Source of the DNA: Symbiodinium natans
Lineage: Eukaryota > Sar > Dinophyceae > Suessiales > Symbiodiniaceae
NCBI GenBank assembly: GCA_905221605.1
Contig: CAJNDS010000879.1
Location: forward strand, 362,501 to 426,500
Length of the DNA stretch: 64,000 nt
Direction of reading: 5' to 3'
Both the position numbers and the translations under genes were made by a program. The notes under the pieces are model-generated. The model was given only the letters and a program-made list of their open reading frames with translations. It searched no databases and was not told where the DNA came from. Within the stretch, counting starts at the first letter, position 1, and every line of letters begins with the position of its first letter. Below are positions 12,028 through 23,818 of the stretch, piece after piece.

Positions 12028-13194
12028 CTGGCAACTTCGGTAAGCCGTGCTTTGCAGGCTCGATACCAGAGTGGAGGTGACGCTCCAGAAGTGCGCAGAC
12101 AATGTGTGCAGCGTATTTCCCACCTCCTAGCATCTCGTACCATCTGACATTGGCGTGACGTGAGCTGGCGTGAAGCCAGCTGAGTTTGTGATTGAAGTTC
12201 AATTTCCGAGTGTGGGAGTGTCGGAGGGTCGGAGCAGGGTTGGATCGAGCAAGTTCTCATCCGTGCCAAGCACCACGGCTCTTCGTAAAATGTTTGGAGT
12301 CCTCGAATGGGATTTCTGAAGCAACAACTGGTTGCTAGGTACCATGCACGCATTGAAGCGAAGCGCCAGCAGCTCACTGGAGTGCACCAGGTGCAATGGC
12401 TATCAGCGGCTATGCATCATCTGTATTGTCAGTGTGACACAGCACAGATGTCGAGAGTCAAGTCGATGGGCCGCAGATGTTCCGCACCTTCGCGCACCAG
12501 CTTGAAACAAGCCTGAAGAAAAGCTGCCACCTTGGTGAGTGCAGACAAGTCGGGTCGTTCACCATCGCTCCAGGACGTCAAAAAGCCCTGCGCTAAGGCG
12601 TGGATTCGGAGAGGACCTCGACCCTCAGAAGGCAGGGCCATGTTTTTGTTTTTGCTTTCCAGCCGCCCCAAAAAGGAAGGTTGGTGTCATGATGCCAGGA
12701 CGCGGACCCTCCACAAAGCTGATACCGGCAGTGTCTCCCTTCCGGACATTCACAAGCCCAGTTCTTAACTTCACTGCAGGGCTCGGCAAGGTCGCGCTTT
12801 CTGCGCGCTTGTTGATGAATGCAGCATTCGATGCTCCGTAGAGACGACTCGGCCAGTTTGCTTTGGGCCAGTTCTCGTTCCTAACTTCCCGAGCTTGCAT
12901 TTGTGTTTGCGTTCACCTGGGCTTGGGCTTTGAGGGGTCGAGGCCGATGCTGCAGCTTTGTTCTGGGGTAAAATCAAGTCAAGTTCGGGTTAGATTTGTT
13001 TTCGGGCTTTTCGGCGACAGGGCTCTGGGAAACTTCGCCAGAGCAGTCCTCTGACCTCTGCCGAAATCTGTCGGAGCCATCCTTATGTTTAAATGAAAAG
13101 GTTCAAAGGAAGGGTGCAAGCTTAGTCTTGAGCATTGTCTTCGTAGGAAACTGAGGGGGCTTGCAGGATCGCCTCTTAACCTCTCCGTCTGCAG

Positions 13195-14085
13195 GTCTTG
13201 AAGCGAAACTTGGCGTATCGGCCCGCGGAGCAAGCCTGTCGCTTCGTGCCAACCAGAGTTCTGCGGAAAAAACGAGAAGGGCGCAACAATATGGCCAACC
13301 ACGCAGAAGACCTTATTGATCGAATGGTCCAGCTCCTGGATTTCTTCTGGATTTCGTGAAGAACAGGTGCCGGTCCAAACTGCCAGACCGTCCGGGCCCT
13401 GCCCAGAGAGCTTGTGCCCGTTATGAGTCCGGCGGAAGATGTCCTCACAGCTCCAGAGATCACTGTTAGCCTCCGCAACAAGTTCTTTTTGACAGCATGT
13501 CTTGAACATTCTTGGACCAGAGCCGGTGTGAGCATCACTCAACGGTGTCGCAGACTAAATCTGAGCAGGGAAGCTTGGGGGATGGAGCTCCTCCAAAGGG
13601 CCAAAAAAAGAGAAGGGCTAAAAGCATTCCAGAAACTTCAAGAAGCTTCAACTGCTTCTGTGCTCGAGATCTACACAAAGGAGGTTCGGAGACAGAGCTG
13701 TGTTAAGCTGTGTTATAGCTGCTGGGGAAGTCGGGAAATCCAAATAAACGCGAGGAACAAAATTTCTACGTCTTCGTATGACAATTTCCGCAGTTTTCGA
13801 GTGCTGGTTTCAGGCAGCTTGAAGTGGCAGACAGCGAGATCATGTGGCAAGAGGCGGTCCATTGTCAGAACAAAGTGCACCGGTTCGTCGAGCCGCAAGT
13901 TTGCAACCCGAGTGGGTCCAATGCAACCCAAGCTTCCGTCGCGAAGTTCTGCAATATTGCATGCAGACAAGTCGGTACATCAGCTGAGAAATAAAGAAGG
14001 AGTTTGTTTATGCATTGCGCTTCTGGATCCAGATTGTGAGCCCCCCCCCCGCCTCTCACGTGAAACCTTGCTCGAAGCAATGTGA
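13195..14085 (+). CDS. Candidate exon(s), unknown protein
   Basis: A convincing acceptor (pyrimidine-rich run, then GCAG) ends at 13194. The frame after it begins VLKRNLAYRPAEQ and continues through MANHAEDLIDRMVQLLDFF to a TGA at 13357-13359. The same frame is then open again as far as 14085, with PAEDVLTAPEITVSLRNKFF soon after the stop. An intron removing the stop, or two separate exons, are both possible. The residue pattern of the first part (basic, then an amphipathic helix) looks protein-like, but I recognise no family. A 187-codon frame on the minus strand overlaps 12979-13542 and cannot be excluded as an alternative. Confidence 0.4.
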
Positions 14086-15098
14086 AGCCTCGTTCGCGTA
14101 GATGTGAAACGCATAGATAGATGTGAAGCTTCAAATGTGAAACCTCGCTCGCATCAACGTGCTAGAGCCATGCCAGGCAGTATCAACATGTGCCATGTTG
14201 ATGTTATCATGCACGGCATGTTTGGCGTGTTTGGCGAGTAGCAGCGGAAAACGTGCTAGAATCAGATACAGCGTCCCTAGTCGCTATCTCGCTCAGGCCG
14301 GGCTCTCCATCTGCAGATCCGATAAAGGCAGCTCGATTGTTCACACAGCACACGACTGTCACCAGACTTTGTCACCAGACTGAGCTTCATGCGCGTTCTC
14401 GGTGCCAGGCAGAGGCGACACTGCCACGAACGGCCTGGGGATGAACGGCAGAGGCGACGAATGTCTGTCCAGATTGGCACCAGAGACTTTACAACGCACT
14501 GGCGCAGGCAGACGCAGTTTCCACAGTTGCAGCTGCCGAGAATAGATTTTCCCGCACAGCTGGAATTGGTGGAGTGCGACGGACGCAGTGACCAGTTCCC
14601 TGCCAACACCTTACTAGACTTCGGCCTCTTGAGCCGATGTAGGGCCTAAGGGGTTTCCAACCCAACAGCAGCCCCGTACCTTCCAGAACCTCTAAACACC
14701 AGAACAGGGCCAGAACATCCAGAACCGCTAGGGCTAGGGCTGGAATTAAAGTCGCTCGACTTTCGTCTGTTCCATGCTGTCCGCATGCCGCGAAGCTCTC
14801 AGCGTTCCCCATTCCCAGTAGGGTCACTAGGGCCTTTCGGTCCAATATGCAGTCGTTCTGCAGTCGTACAACACTGACTGTGATCCATGCTGTTGCTCAC
14901 TGCTTCTTCGAGTACATCTCTAAGACACAAGAAAGACTTTGCCTAGTGTTGGCGTAGTGTTCACTTGGAACCAGTCTCACCATTGCCCGCTTTCACCAGG
15001 AGTAGATGCATTCTGATAAGGTGCATACGTCTTTTGTGAGTCTTAACAGCGCATTCAACACAACCAGCGAGTTTGAAAGATAGTATGTTCGCCATCAG
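14086..15098. other. No supported gene
   Basis: Only short frames are seen. A run of ten C lies at 14041-14050. Confidence 0.45.
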
Positions 15099-15419
15099 CT
15101 CGGGGCGGGCTTCCGAAGGAAACCCGCCCCTTGGTGTGAGGCCCATGCGCTGGGCGCCACGTGCCTTGTCAGTCTGCTTAGAGCCACGTCTCACCGTTCT
15201 TCGCGAGCCCATTTCGCATGGCTGACCGCAGCCGCGAAGCCGGGCACCCAGACGACAGATTGTGCAGTCAGCGCGTTGGCGTTGGTACATCTGCCCATCC
15301 CATCAGACGAACGAGAGTGCTACCAAGGCGATTGAGTCGCAGGCTCAGAGGCACGAGAAAAATGCGCGGAAGCCGTCTTGCCCGTGAGCCTTTTGTTGGG
15401 ATCCGCGGGTGTCAATTTC
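15099..15419 (+). repeat. Dispersed structured element, copy 1
   Basis: About 320 bp shared with 19357-19750 in the same orientation. It starts with a hairpin (GGGGCGGGCTTCC / GGAAACCCGCCCC, 15102-15130, one G-T position). A second hairpin sits in CTTCGC...GGCTGACCGCAGCCGCGAAG. The outer arms CTGGGCGCC (15150-15158) and GGCACCCAG (15243-15251) pair with one mismatch. The second conserved block includes GTGCTACCAAGGCGATTGAG. Copy 2 has two extra inserts. No long shared reading frame was found, so it is more likely a short transposed element or a structured RNA-derived repeat than a gene. Confidence 0.85.
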
Positions 15420-15910
15420 AGCTTTGGGACAAAGGGCCACCCCGAATCCTTTCAATCAGCCCCAATGTGATAGGGGCAATACAGGCGGAGAGCTGTCATG
15501 CGCTAAAGTTTGTGCTTCATCAGTCTAGAGGTGGTTTCGCCCTTGGCTTCAAAAATATGATGTCTACATCGGAGGCATTTCATAGTGATTGGCTGTAAGT
15601 GCACCAGAGTGGGTTTGTAACCACTGCAGAAAGTGGACGGTGCACATTTGGTGCACACTGCATTGTACTCAATCGTCCACAGCTCGGGTACGTGACGTGC
15701 GACACCAGTATGTTGGGTAGCCTTCAAAAGGGTTTCAGAGCCACCAAGCTGCAAATGCTGCAACTTCATGTTCCTTGATTTGCTGCACGTGGCTGGTTCA
15801 GAACGGTCTGTAGGAGGTTCTTGGTGTTTGAGGCCGAATCAAAAGGCCCGTGTGCACATGCTCGCCTCCTGTGCGTGACTAATGTTCTTCCTCGTGGACT
15901 GTGAATCAAG

Positions 15911-18329
15911 GCGGCAATGTCGCCGCAGGCTCTGTCGCCGCAGCTACCCTCTCAGCAGTGTCAGATCAACTTGGTCGATTTGGAAAGATATTGTGCGGAC
16001 CACTGCTGAATCGAGGAGCACAGGCACGATGAAAAAGAGCTTCAGCAGCGGGACGTTGCAGAAGTCCGGGCAGGCACTGGGTGAGCATCCGGCACTACCC
16101 ATTTTTGTGATCCGTGCATCGCGAAACCTGCTGGAGGCTACGATCACAAGCCCAATGGCTGCAGTCCGTGTCTGAGTATTTGATTCAAGAAGAATCAAAA
16201 AGATTTCTCTCTCGTCTTCGGCTGTGCTGCAATATGCTGCTTCACATTCTTGCGCTACCCGTAGGACATTGAGATGCCGAAGCTTCCGAAGTATCTCAAC
16301 GTTACGGGCCTTACGAAATTCAGGCCTGAACAAGCATGTATTCGAGCATGCCAATGGGTGCTCGAGACAACCGGGGGTGCTTGCTGTTGTTCTGACTTGT
16401 TCAGTGGTTGCCTGCTTCGAGCTGTGTTGTTCAGGAAGTTGCCAAGCAGCACGGGCAACCTCCATGGATGGCTAGCAGAGGCCGGTCTAACGCTTGTAAG
16501 TTCGGAACCTCCACCCCCCACCCTTTTCTTTCTGCACGTCTCTGCAAAGGATTACAGTCAGATCAATTGGCCGTTGCCGAAGATGTTCGGCAAAGAGAAG
16601 TATGGATACAGAAGCTCGGCAGACGTTATAATCACAGCAAATGTGCTTGAGGCTGTGCCTTGCACCAATTGGCAATGTGCATATATGTGCATGTGAGACT
16701 TGTGAGTGCAGGTAGAGTGCAGAGTGCAGTGTGGCCGGAGTGTGGCCGTAGTGTGTGGCCGTAGTGTGGCTGTTCTCACAGGTATGATCGATATAGATGA
16801 TCCGCGGTATATCAAGGCCGGGTCACCGTTTAGCGGGAAAAGGCAAGAGGGAGATAAGCAGAGATGCCCGAGTAAAGGTCAGCTGCGATCAGTTTCGTTG
16901 CATGAGCTTGTGTGGCTTTGTGCACACAAGCGAGAGCAACGTGGCCCAGGGCGGTGTAAGGCTAAGGCCATGCAGGCCCTAAAAATCCCAAACATTTTTT
17001 CAAGGGACGAGGGGCTTGCAGACTGCCTGGACTCCAAGAGGGAGTGAACAGTACGATAAGGATGAGAATTGTAGAGGGGTGGCGAAGGAGGATAAGACGA
17101 CAGCCCTAGTCATGGTGTTGCGTGAGCTGAAGCCACTCATCGACTTCATTGGGCTTGCAGGAGTGCGCCTTGATGTCGCAGAAACTCATTCGGTTGCACT
17201 ACGACCAGCAGATCATTGACTATACGCGCAGTCCCGAGAATTGGATCTTGCACCTTTCCGGAAGCCATGCGCTGTGGGACAAGGTGGAGAAATACGTACA
17301 AAGCGTTGCTGACAGCGGAGCACCGCCAGGAGAGTCCATGCACTTGACATGGCAACTGCCATTTGAATGACCTGCGTTTGTTTTCAGGCGACTTTGCCAA
17401 ACAATTGTGCTCAGAAAACCAGGGACCTGATGAAGAAGGAGGTGAGGGAAAAAGGAGTCATGTGGAGCTGTTTCTTAGCTTGCCGATACGTGTTTGCACA
17501 GGTGGATTCCTGCATGAAACAGTTGCTGGAACTCCAGCAGCAGAAGGACGGGGGTAATTCCTTAAACATGCTTCTAGTTCACGTTGTTGGCGGCACACGG
17601 TATCGCAGGACATGTATGAGCAGCAGATCAAAGAAATCTACGACAGATGCGACGCCATCAAGGCAACCATCAAGAAGGCCAGGGGACGTGAGAACAGACT
17701 CTGGATTCTCGATGGTTCTTCGTGAGACAATTAGTGTGACACCCTTTGCGCTGAAAAGGAAAATGATTTGGAAGACCTCCGATTGACGATGGAGAAGCAG
17801 ACCAAGGAGCTATTGAGCCACCCGTCCTCGTAAGTGTTCCCGAGTCTCGCAAGTCCTTGCAAGTCCTTTCGAGTCCTTGCGAGTGCTTGCGAGCATTAGC
17901 GGCAGGAGAAGATCTCCAGTGACTCGCCTTTTTGGAAGGCTGGGCAGTCAGGGCAGGCCCATGCCCTCAGAAGCGCTCAGAAGCGCTCAGAGCTCGGCAG
18001 GCCAAGTTCAACATCCGCTCAGTCAATGCGCCGCCGAGGAGGGAATTGGAGTCACCTTGTCCGAGCATTGTCCAAGCACCCTAGAACTTTCAGAGGTCTT
18101 CATGGATGCTGCAGATTCTTTTCTCGAATCTCTTTCCGACGCTCAGGGGTTCTGGCGCTGGTTCCATCGACTACTAGGCCCACAGTTTAACTCCATTGCA
18201 ATTGTGAACGCTGTAGTCAGCGACGACGAGGGCACTGCTACTGCTAAGGCGCCGACCCAAAAACCCGAGGGCATGAACCCCATGAACTTGCCCGACAGCT
18301 GCGTAAACCGCAAATACTTCTGCCCCTGA
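15911..18329 (+). CDS. Multi-exon coiled-coil protein gene
   Basis: Candidate exons are all on + and mostly AG|G bounded: 15911 onward (AAMSPQALSPQLPSQQ), 16016-16069 (EHRHDEKELQQRDVAEVR, GC donor), about 16558-16620 (SDQLAVAEDVRQREVWIQKL), 17161-~17345 (ECALMSQKLIRLHYDQQIID), 17388-17441 (18 codons ending DLMKKE, GT donor), 17502-17546 or 17552 (VDSCMKQLLELQQQK), 17609-17677 (DMYEQQIKEIYDRCDAIKAT, GC donor), 17759-17829 (ENDLEDLRLTMEKQTKELL, GTAAGT donor), and a 3' stretch ending at TGA 18327-18329 (EVFMDAADSFLESLSDAQGF). Four middle exons are multiples of three and keep phase 0. Heptad-like spacing of L/I/M with E/K/Q indicates coiled coils. No enzyme motif is seen. A scaffold or cytoskeletal role is inference only. 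The first and last exons are the least certain. Confidence 0.6.
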
Positions 18330-18402
18330 CAACACTGCATAAACGGAAGGCAGTGAGCGAACGGCATTAAGAGGCTCTAGAGCCCTCCACCTGCCAAAAT
18401 GG

Positions 18403-18419
18403 CTTCGGAGGCCTCCAAA
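18403..18419 (-). other. Spliced-leader-like sequence
   Basis: Read on the minus strand, TCCGAAGCCATTTTGGC matches 16 of 17 bases of the dinoflagellate trans-spliced leader (D)CCGTAGCCATTTTGGC. The last bases of the leader, TCAAG, are not conserved (AGGTG here). It could be a decayed leader relic or chance. Confidence 0.25.
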
Positions 18420-19356
18420 AACCAGAACCTCAGCTCATCGTTTTGAGTAAGTGCTCCATTCCTTGCGCGAACTCTTTTTGGAGTCCTGCGCTGCGAACAA
18501 CCTCGATGCGATTTTTTTACTTAAGCCGATCTTATGCAACTGTTCTGGAATTCGGGTGTTGTTCTTCGGGCCAGACACGAGAGTCCGTTTTTAGAGGTCA
18601 TGGCTTTTAGCATGCTGCCGCCAGATTTGCGGCTTAAGTCTCTCCTAGTTTTCCCACTTCTCCTATCTCCCAAACAAACTGCACACCCGGCACGCCCTTG
18701 TGAAAGCACCCAGCTGAAGAAATCGAAAGTGAAAGCGCCTCTCATTTCCGGCTTGGGCTCTCCGTCTCTTCTCACAACGAAAAAGTTTTCCCCACGCTCA
18801 GTCTCATTCGATGGTGTTTTAGACTTGGGTCGCTTCACGGACGACTTTGGTACTCACCGATGTCGACTATGCCAAACACTTGGTTCGGAGTATCCACGGA
18901 TTGGAACATGATTGGAAGATGTTGGGAATGCAACATGCTGAAGGCTGAAAGAGTAGGGTCGAGCGATGTCGAGGGCAGGGGCCGCTACACCCGATGCAAT
19001 CAGCTGAGGCATAGTGCTCTATAGCATAGCTGTGCATAGCTCTCATCTCAGATGGGTATCCAGGTGGGTATTCTCTCAATCATGTCCGGCAGGTGTGCAG
19101 TGCTTGACTGCTGTGAGTTTCACCTTTTCCAACGCCATTGTAGGAGGCATTGCTGCTTGTGCATCTTAGACATATTGCTAGTCGGGGGACCTGATAATTT
19201 CATGGTATCTAAAACGTGCAAGCAAGAACCAGTGTCACCAAGTGTCACCTCAAGTGCCAGGGGCCTCGGTCTGACAAGGCATACCCACCAACACTCAGAC
19301 TTCAACATGTTGCAGGTTGTTTTGTTTTGCTGGTCGTTGTAGATTTCATGCACCAA
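18420..19356. other. No supported gene
   Basis: A 125-codon frame (18534-18911) and its antisense shadow are open, without motifs or clear splice borders. Nothing else is seen. Confidence 0.45.
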
Positions 19357-19750
19357 CTCGGGGCGGGCTTCCGAAGGAAGCCCGCCCTTTTGGTGCAAGG
19401 CCTGGTGCCCGTGCGCTGGGCGCCATGGGCCTTGTCAGTCTGCTTTGAGCCACGTCTCACCGTTCTTCGCGAGCCCATTTCGCATGGCTGACCGCAGCCG
19501 CGAAGCCGGGCGCCCAGACGACAGCTTGTGCATTCCGGGTGTTGCGCGGAAAGGGTGTAGATGCGGATGTTAGTACATCACTGGTACATCTGCCCACCCC
19601 CATCAGACGAAGATCAGAAGCTCGCACGAATGCTGAGAGAGTGCTACCAAGGCGATTGAGTCGCAGGCTCAGAGGCGCGACAAAAAAAGGGCGTGGAGCT
19701 GCCTTGCCCGCACGCAGGCCTTTTGTGCGGGATTCGTGGGTGTCCATTTC
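19357..19750 (+). repeat. Dispersed structured element, copy 2
   Basis: Second, longer copy of the element at 15099-15419. The first hairpin here is perfect (GGGCGGGCTTCC / GGAAGCCCGCCC) and is extended by flanking GCACCAA (19350-19356) and TTGGTGC (19390-19396). CTGGGCGCC (19416-19424) and GGCGCCCAG (19509-19517) form a perfect 9-bp outer stem. It encloses CTTCGC (19465-19470) / GCGAAG (19500-19505) and GGCTG / CAGCC with a 4-nt loop. The extra inserts relative to copy 1 are near 19535-19575 and 19610-19640. Confidence 0.85.
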
Positions 19751-20509
19751 TCACGTGGCAAGTCTTTGGTCTGTCCCACACAGGAAGAGTCCACCCATAC
19801 TCGTGCCGGCTTTCCAGAAAAGAGAGCCGGCCACAGCAGCATTTGCATCTTCTTGCTGCGCAGCTTGGAGTCTAGGTCTGCAGGCTCATGTAGATCGTAT
19901 CACGGATTTGGCCCAAACCTTTCGGGAGGGACGGTGGCGCCGAGACGGGTGAGTGTGAGGCATCCAATGGCATTTCTCAACGTTGATGGGATTGGGTTTT
20001 GTTCACTGTTGCTCCTGTGCATGACAATGCCTGTATCGAGGGGTGCCCAAAGACATTATCAGTGTCCCAACGAGTTCTTGTATTGAGTGTTTCTTACCCT
20101 TTCTGAATAGGCTTCGGGGCTAAAGTTGTGTATTTCCTTCCTCGTAGAATCGGTTGCTCTTGGTTGCTACTCCGGAAGAGAAGCGCTTTCCTTAAGTTCT
20201 TACTCAGAATAGTGTGTCATGTGTCAAGAAGAAGAAGACGAATGCTCTGTTTCATCTAGTGTCTCAAGAAGACCTGGGATGCTCTTTAGGTTCAATTAGA
20301 AATTTAAGAGGAGACGAGTGCTAAGACAAGCGCGAGCGTACTTTGATGATATCAATCAAGTTCAAGGCAAGCTCTGTCATTTATGTGAAGAAGTATAGAG
20401 GATAGAGGGTTTTGATAGAGGGTCTTAACTCTGAGCAAGCGCCGAAGCTCTGTCATTATTTGATTCTAAACATTGGGCTCTCCCATTTCTTTCATCGCTA
20501 ATGTTCGTA
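19751..20509. other. No supported gene
   Basis: No protein-like frame is seen after about 20090; 20100-20500 is the least open part of the window in all frames and somewhat AT-richer. Confidence 0.5.
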
Positions 20510-20675
20510 CGGGTAGGCCTACGGGTAGGCCTGTGGGTAGACTGCCCGTAGGCCTATGGTAGGCCTGTGGGTAGGCCACCCGTAGGCCTACGCCCTACTG
20601 GCAGGCTACCCTAGGCCCTAGGTAGCCTATACGAAGGCTACCCAAAGGCCTACGGTAGGCCTACCCATGGGTCGG
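20510..20675. repeat. AGGCCT palindrome cluster
   Basis: Within about 165 bp, GTAGGCCTAC or one-base variants of it occur roughly eight times. They are interleaved with the GGGTAG / CTACCC arms, CCTAGGCCCTAGG and CCATGGG. Nearly every part can pair with another part, so the strand could fold into several alternative hairpins. Confidence 0.9.
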
Positions 20676-21254
20676 ACGTAGCCTTGTTCTCGCTCTTCTA
20701 TATACAAGAATCAGCCGCTTGATCCCGAAAGAGCTGCGTAGCGTTTTCAGCGGAGTTTCGGTTCTTTCCTATTTTCCCTCTTTGCTTCCTCTGTCGTCCT
20801 TTCTTTTGCTCTTTTTGTGATTTTTTGCTGCTTTGTCTTTTCTTGTGCCAACGAGCGCGCGGCGTGGCGGTGGAGCCCTGCATCTGGAGCACGTCTCAAA
20901 AGTTGATGCCCCTTCGCGGACGCAGACGTCCAGAAGCGAAACGCTCGGAGAACGTAGCAGGCGCAACCCGTGAATCAACCCTTGGTCACCCCAAGCAAGG
21001 ATGGCACAAACTCACGAAACTGATCATGGGCCTCCCCTGCGCTGAGTTGCGTTTTCCGGTCTTTTCCTCTGTGACAATGCGAAAGCACCGTGCCATGTTA
21101 ATGCCCATGGTGCGCCGTTTTGAGTACAAGATGTGCAGCAGCCTTTGCGTCATGCCTCGTACGGTTTTTCCTGCAAACGGATGGTCTGTAAGCAGAAATC
21201 GACAGATGAACAATATTTCTGCGTCGGTGCGTGGCAGTTTCGCTGCGTGGTGTG

Positions 21255-21314
21255 TGCGTGTATGTGTGTGTCTGTGTCTGTCTGTCTGTCTGTCTGTATG
21301 TCTGTCTGTCTGTC

Positions 21315-21366
<52 letters not shown>

Positions 21367-21650
21367 TGTGGGTGTGTGTGGGTGTGTGGGTGTGTGTGGG
21401 TGTGTGTGGGTGTGTGGGTGTGTGGGTGTGTGGGTGTGTGGGTGTGTGGGTGTGTGGGTGTGTGGGTGTGTTGGTGTGTGGGTGTGTGGGTGTGTGGGTG
21501 TGTGGGTGTGTGGGTGTGTGGGTGTGTGGGTGTGTGGGTGTGTGGGTGTGTGGGTGTGTGGCTGTGTGGGTGTGTGGGTGTGTGGGTGTGTGGGTGTGTG
21601 GGTGTGTGGGTGTGTGGGTGTGTGGGTGTGTTGTGTGTGTGTGTGTCTCC
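21255..21650. repeat. TGTC and TG microsatellite plus 8-bp minisatellite
   Basis: A (TGTC)n/(TG)n start is followed by about 34 units of the 8-mer GGGTGTGT (21361-21636) with a few one-base variants, then a TG tail. Because 8 is not a multiple of 3 and the unit gives no stop, all frames stay open over 24-nt cycles (CGCVGVWV on +, THPHTHTP on -). The long ORFs here are artefacts. Confidence 0.97.
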
Positions 21651-21659
21651 TCTCTCTGT

Positions 21660-23818
21660 CTGTATGCGTGCTAGATGAATGTATGTGATGTATATGTGTA
21701 CACAGACATTGGCGTAATTGGCTAACTCCCCAGGAAAGGAATTTTAGCGCCCATCCCCAACCTCCGCAAGCCAGATTCCACATGGGCAAGAAGGGGCAGG
21801 CAGCTGCACCAGAGGCTGTAGAGGACAGATATCGCTCAACACACGCGTCGTTGATGTTGATATTCTGTGACCGTAGCTTATATGATATTGGGCTGATGTT
21901 TGTTTTCGCTGCCACGTTGTCAAAGAACAGTTCATTGCGAGATATTGAGACTCTTGAGATTCTTGAGATTCGAGAGGACCCCTCGGAGGATGAGGAGGAA
22001 CGTGAGGCCGGCCGTTTTCAATTAGCGATGGCCCTCCATTTCTCACCGCACACCGCTCTAGGGCACATCGTTTTCCCAAACCTTGACACTCAAAACTCCG
22101 CAGTAGAACGACCGGAAACCCTAGGTAAGCATGGGCTTTGAGGAAATAGCCATCACAAGCTCTTTTTTCGGTGCTTGTCATTCTTGGGATATTGGTTGCA
22201 CAGTTTCCGCAGGTAGGTCCTCCGCTTCCACCAGAAGCCGCATGGTGCCCAGCAACCAGCTGAAACGGGATGATTTGCAATTCGCTTGGCAGATGTATGC
22301 ACTCTAAGATGCCCCGAGGCCTCCAAGATCCTCAAGGGGTTGGACTGGCAGGCAGATAGCCTCTTTTTTCACATTCCACATCCATCGGAATCCATCCAGT
22401 TCTGTTTTTTTTTCCCGGGATGGCTGCTGGAAGGTTTGCATGATGCCCTGCACGCGCCAGAGATACTTTTACTCCAAGACGAGGCAATGCTCAGTGCAAA
22501 TATGGTGCGACATGATGCGACATTGACCATGTTCCTGCTTGTGGCAGGCGGCAGGCGCGGGTGCAGCCGCCCTACCATTCCATCCTAGGCTTGGAGGACT
22601 TGTGCGGGAGCATGCGGGAGCATTGGGTCCTTCAGGTCCTTTCTTGAAAACGTGGAGCTGGTGATGCACGCGCTGCCATTTGTGATCGTAGCAGTAAAGG
22701 AGCCTCCCTTCAACAGCAGGACAAACGCATGGTGAGCGATGAATAGTGGAGTGGCGCCTGTGTCTTTTTCAGCAGCTTGCATTGTACGATGCTTCGTCCC
22801 GTAAGCAGACAGCATGCGGGGCATCTGGCCGCTACCTCCAGCTCATGACTTGCACCGCTGCTCGGATCCAAGGTAGCTCATGAGCCAGGCATTTTTGCGC
22901 CCAATGCATGTTGCTTGTGCGGCTCCTCAGGCAGCAATGTCCGCCATCGGCAAACCGTGAGCATATTCCTGAAGGCTCAAAAATCTTGTTGCTGTTGTGG
23001 CCTGTCCATCTCATTCGCGAGGTGCACCTGCCTGTCTGTTTGTGTGCCGTCTTGTGTGCTTCCTCGTGCTGCTGTCGGGGCCGCAGCGGTTGCAGAAACA
23101 GGGTTCAATGACATTTGTTCCTCTGTATTCTTACGCATTCTTAAGCTGCTTGGTGCAGACTGCCAGGCACGGCATGGCGTGGACCTCCACAGTGCTGGTT
23201 CATCTGGAGGCCCGCCCAGTTCACTTGGCGCTTCTGCGGTGTTTGTAGATGTTGGTAGTTCCAAAATGTTCCAAAAGCATCAGGCCAAGTCAAGCTCGTA
23301 GGGAAGGCAAGGTGAAAGGTTCGCACTGAATCCAGTACGACGTCGGAAGGGCTCGAAAAGTGTCTGTTTTGATATGCTGCATCTGGGGTCAACAATTGCT
23401 TGCTCTTTGTTGCTATGTTAAGCTGATCGACACTGGTGCTAGCCGATCGAGTTCCACGTGCGAGAGAGGCATAGAGTAGCGAGCTTCTACACCTGCTATA
23501 ACACTATAACATACTATAACAAAGCCAAGCTGAAGCTTTTGTTTTGTCATTCGGTGCTGACCCCGGATCAAAAGTGTGTGCCACAGTCGGCAGGCGACAG
23601 GCTTGGAATGCTGACGTGCTTGCAGCGTCGGCCTTGGTCTGTTTGGTATGATGACAGAGTGGCCACTACGCTTGTTACATCGAACAAGGAGGGGTCAGCA
23701 GAGATCTTAACTAGGTTGAGAGAACCGTGTAGGCATCACATGGGCGAAACACTGTTTAAAACATTTTGGCAGCGGTGTGAACCTGGGGGTGTTGGGAGAC
23801 TGCACCGACTGCACCCAG
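21660..23818. other. No supported gene
   Basis: Several 100-180 codon frames on both strands overlap one another. None shows a known motif. Isolated exons could be hidden here. Confidence 0.4.

Larger units (their letters stand above)
8881..13194. other. No supported gene
   Basis: Short tandem arrays lie at 9964-9992 (AAGCTTGGAC x3), 10066-10101 (GTGTAGGTTGGC-like x3) and 11983-12027. One perfect hairpin lies at 11715-11739. Open frames overlap on both strands with no dominant one. I see no recognisable protein. Confidence 0.45.

Noticed and set aside
13414-14085. Complete 223-codon gene starting at ATG 13414
   Set aside because: The frame is already open and protein-like upstream from an acceptor at 13194, so this ATG is probably not a start. 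It is treated as part of one candidate exon region.
20986-21915. 309-codon minus and 287-codon plus frames
   Set aside because: Their openness comes from the 8-bp minisatellite; the flanks have no protein pattern.
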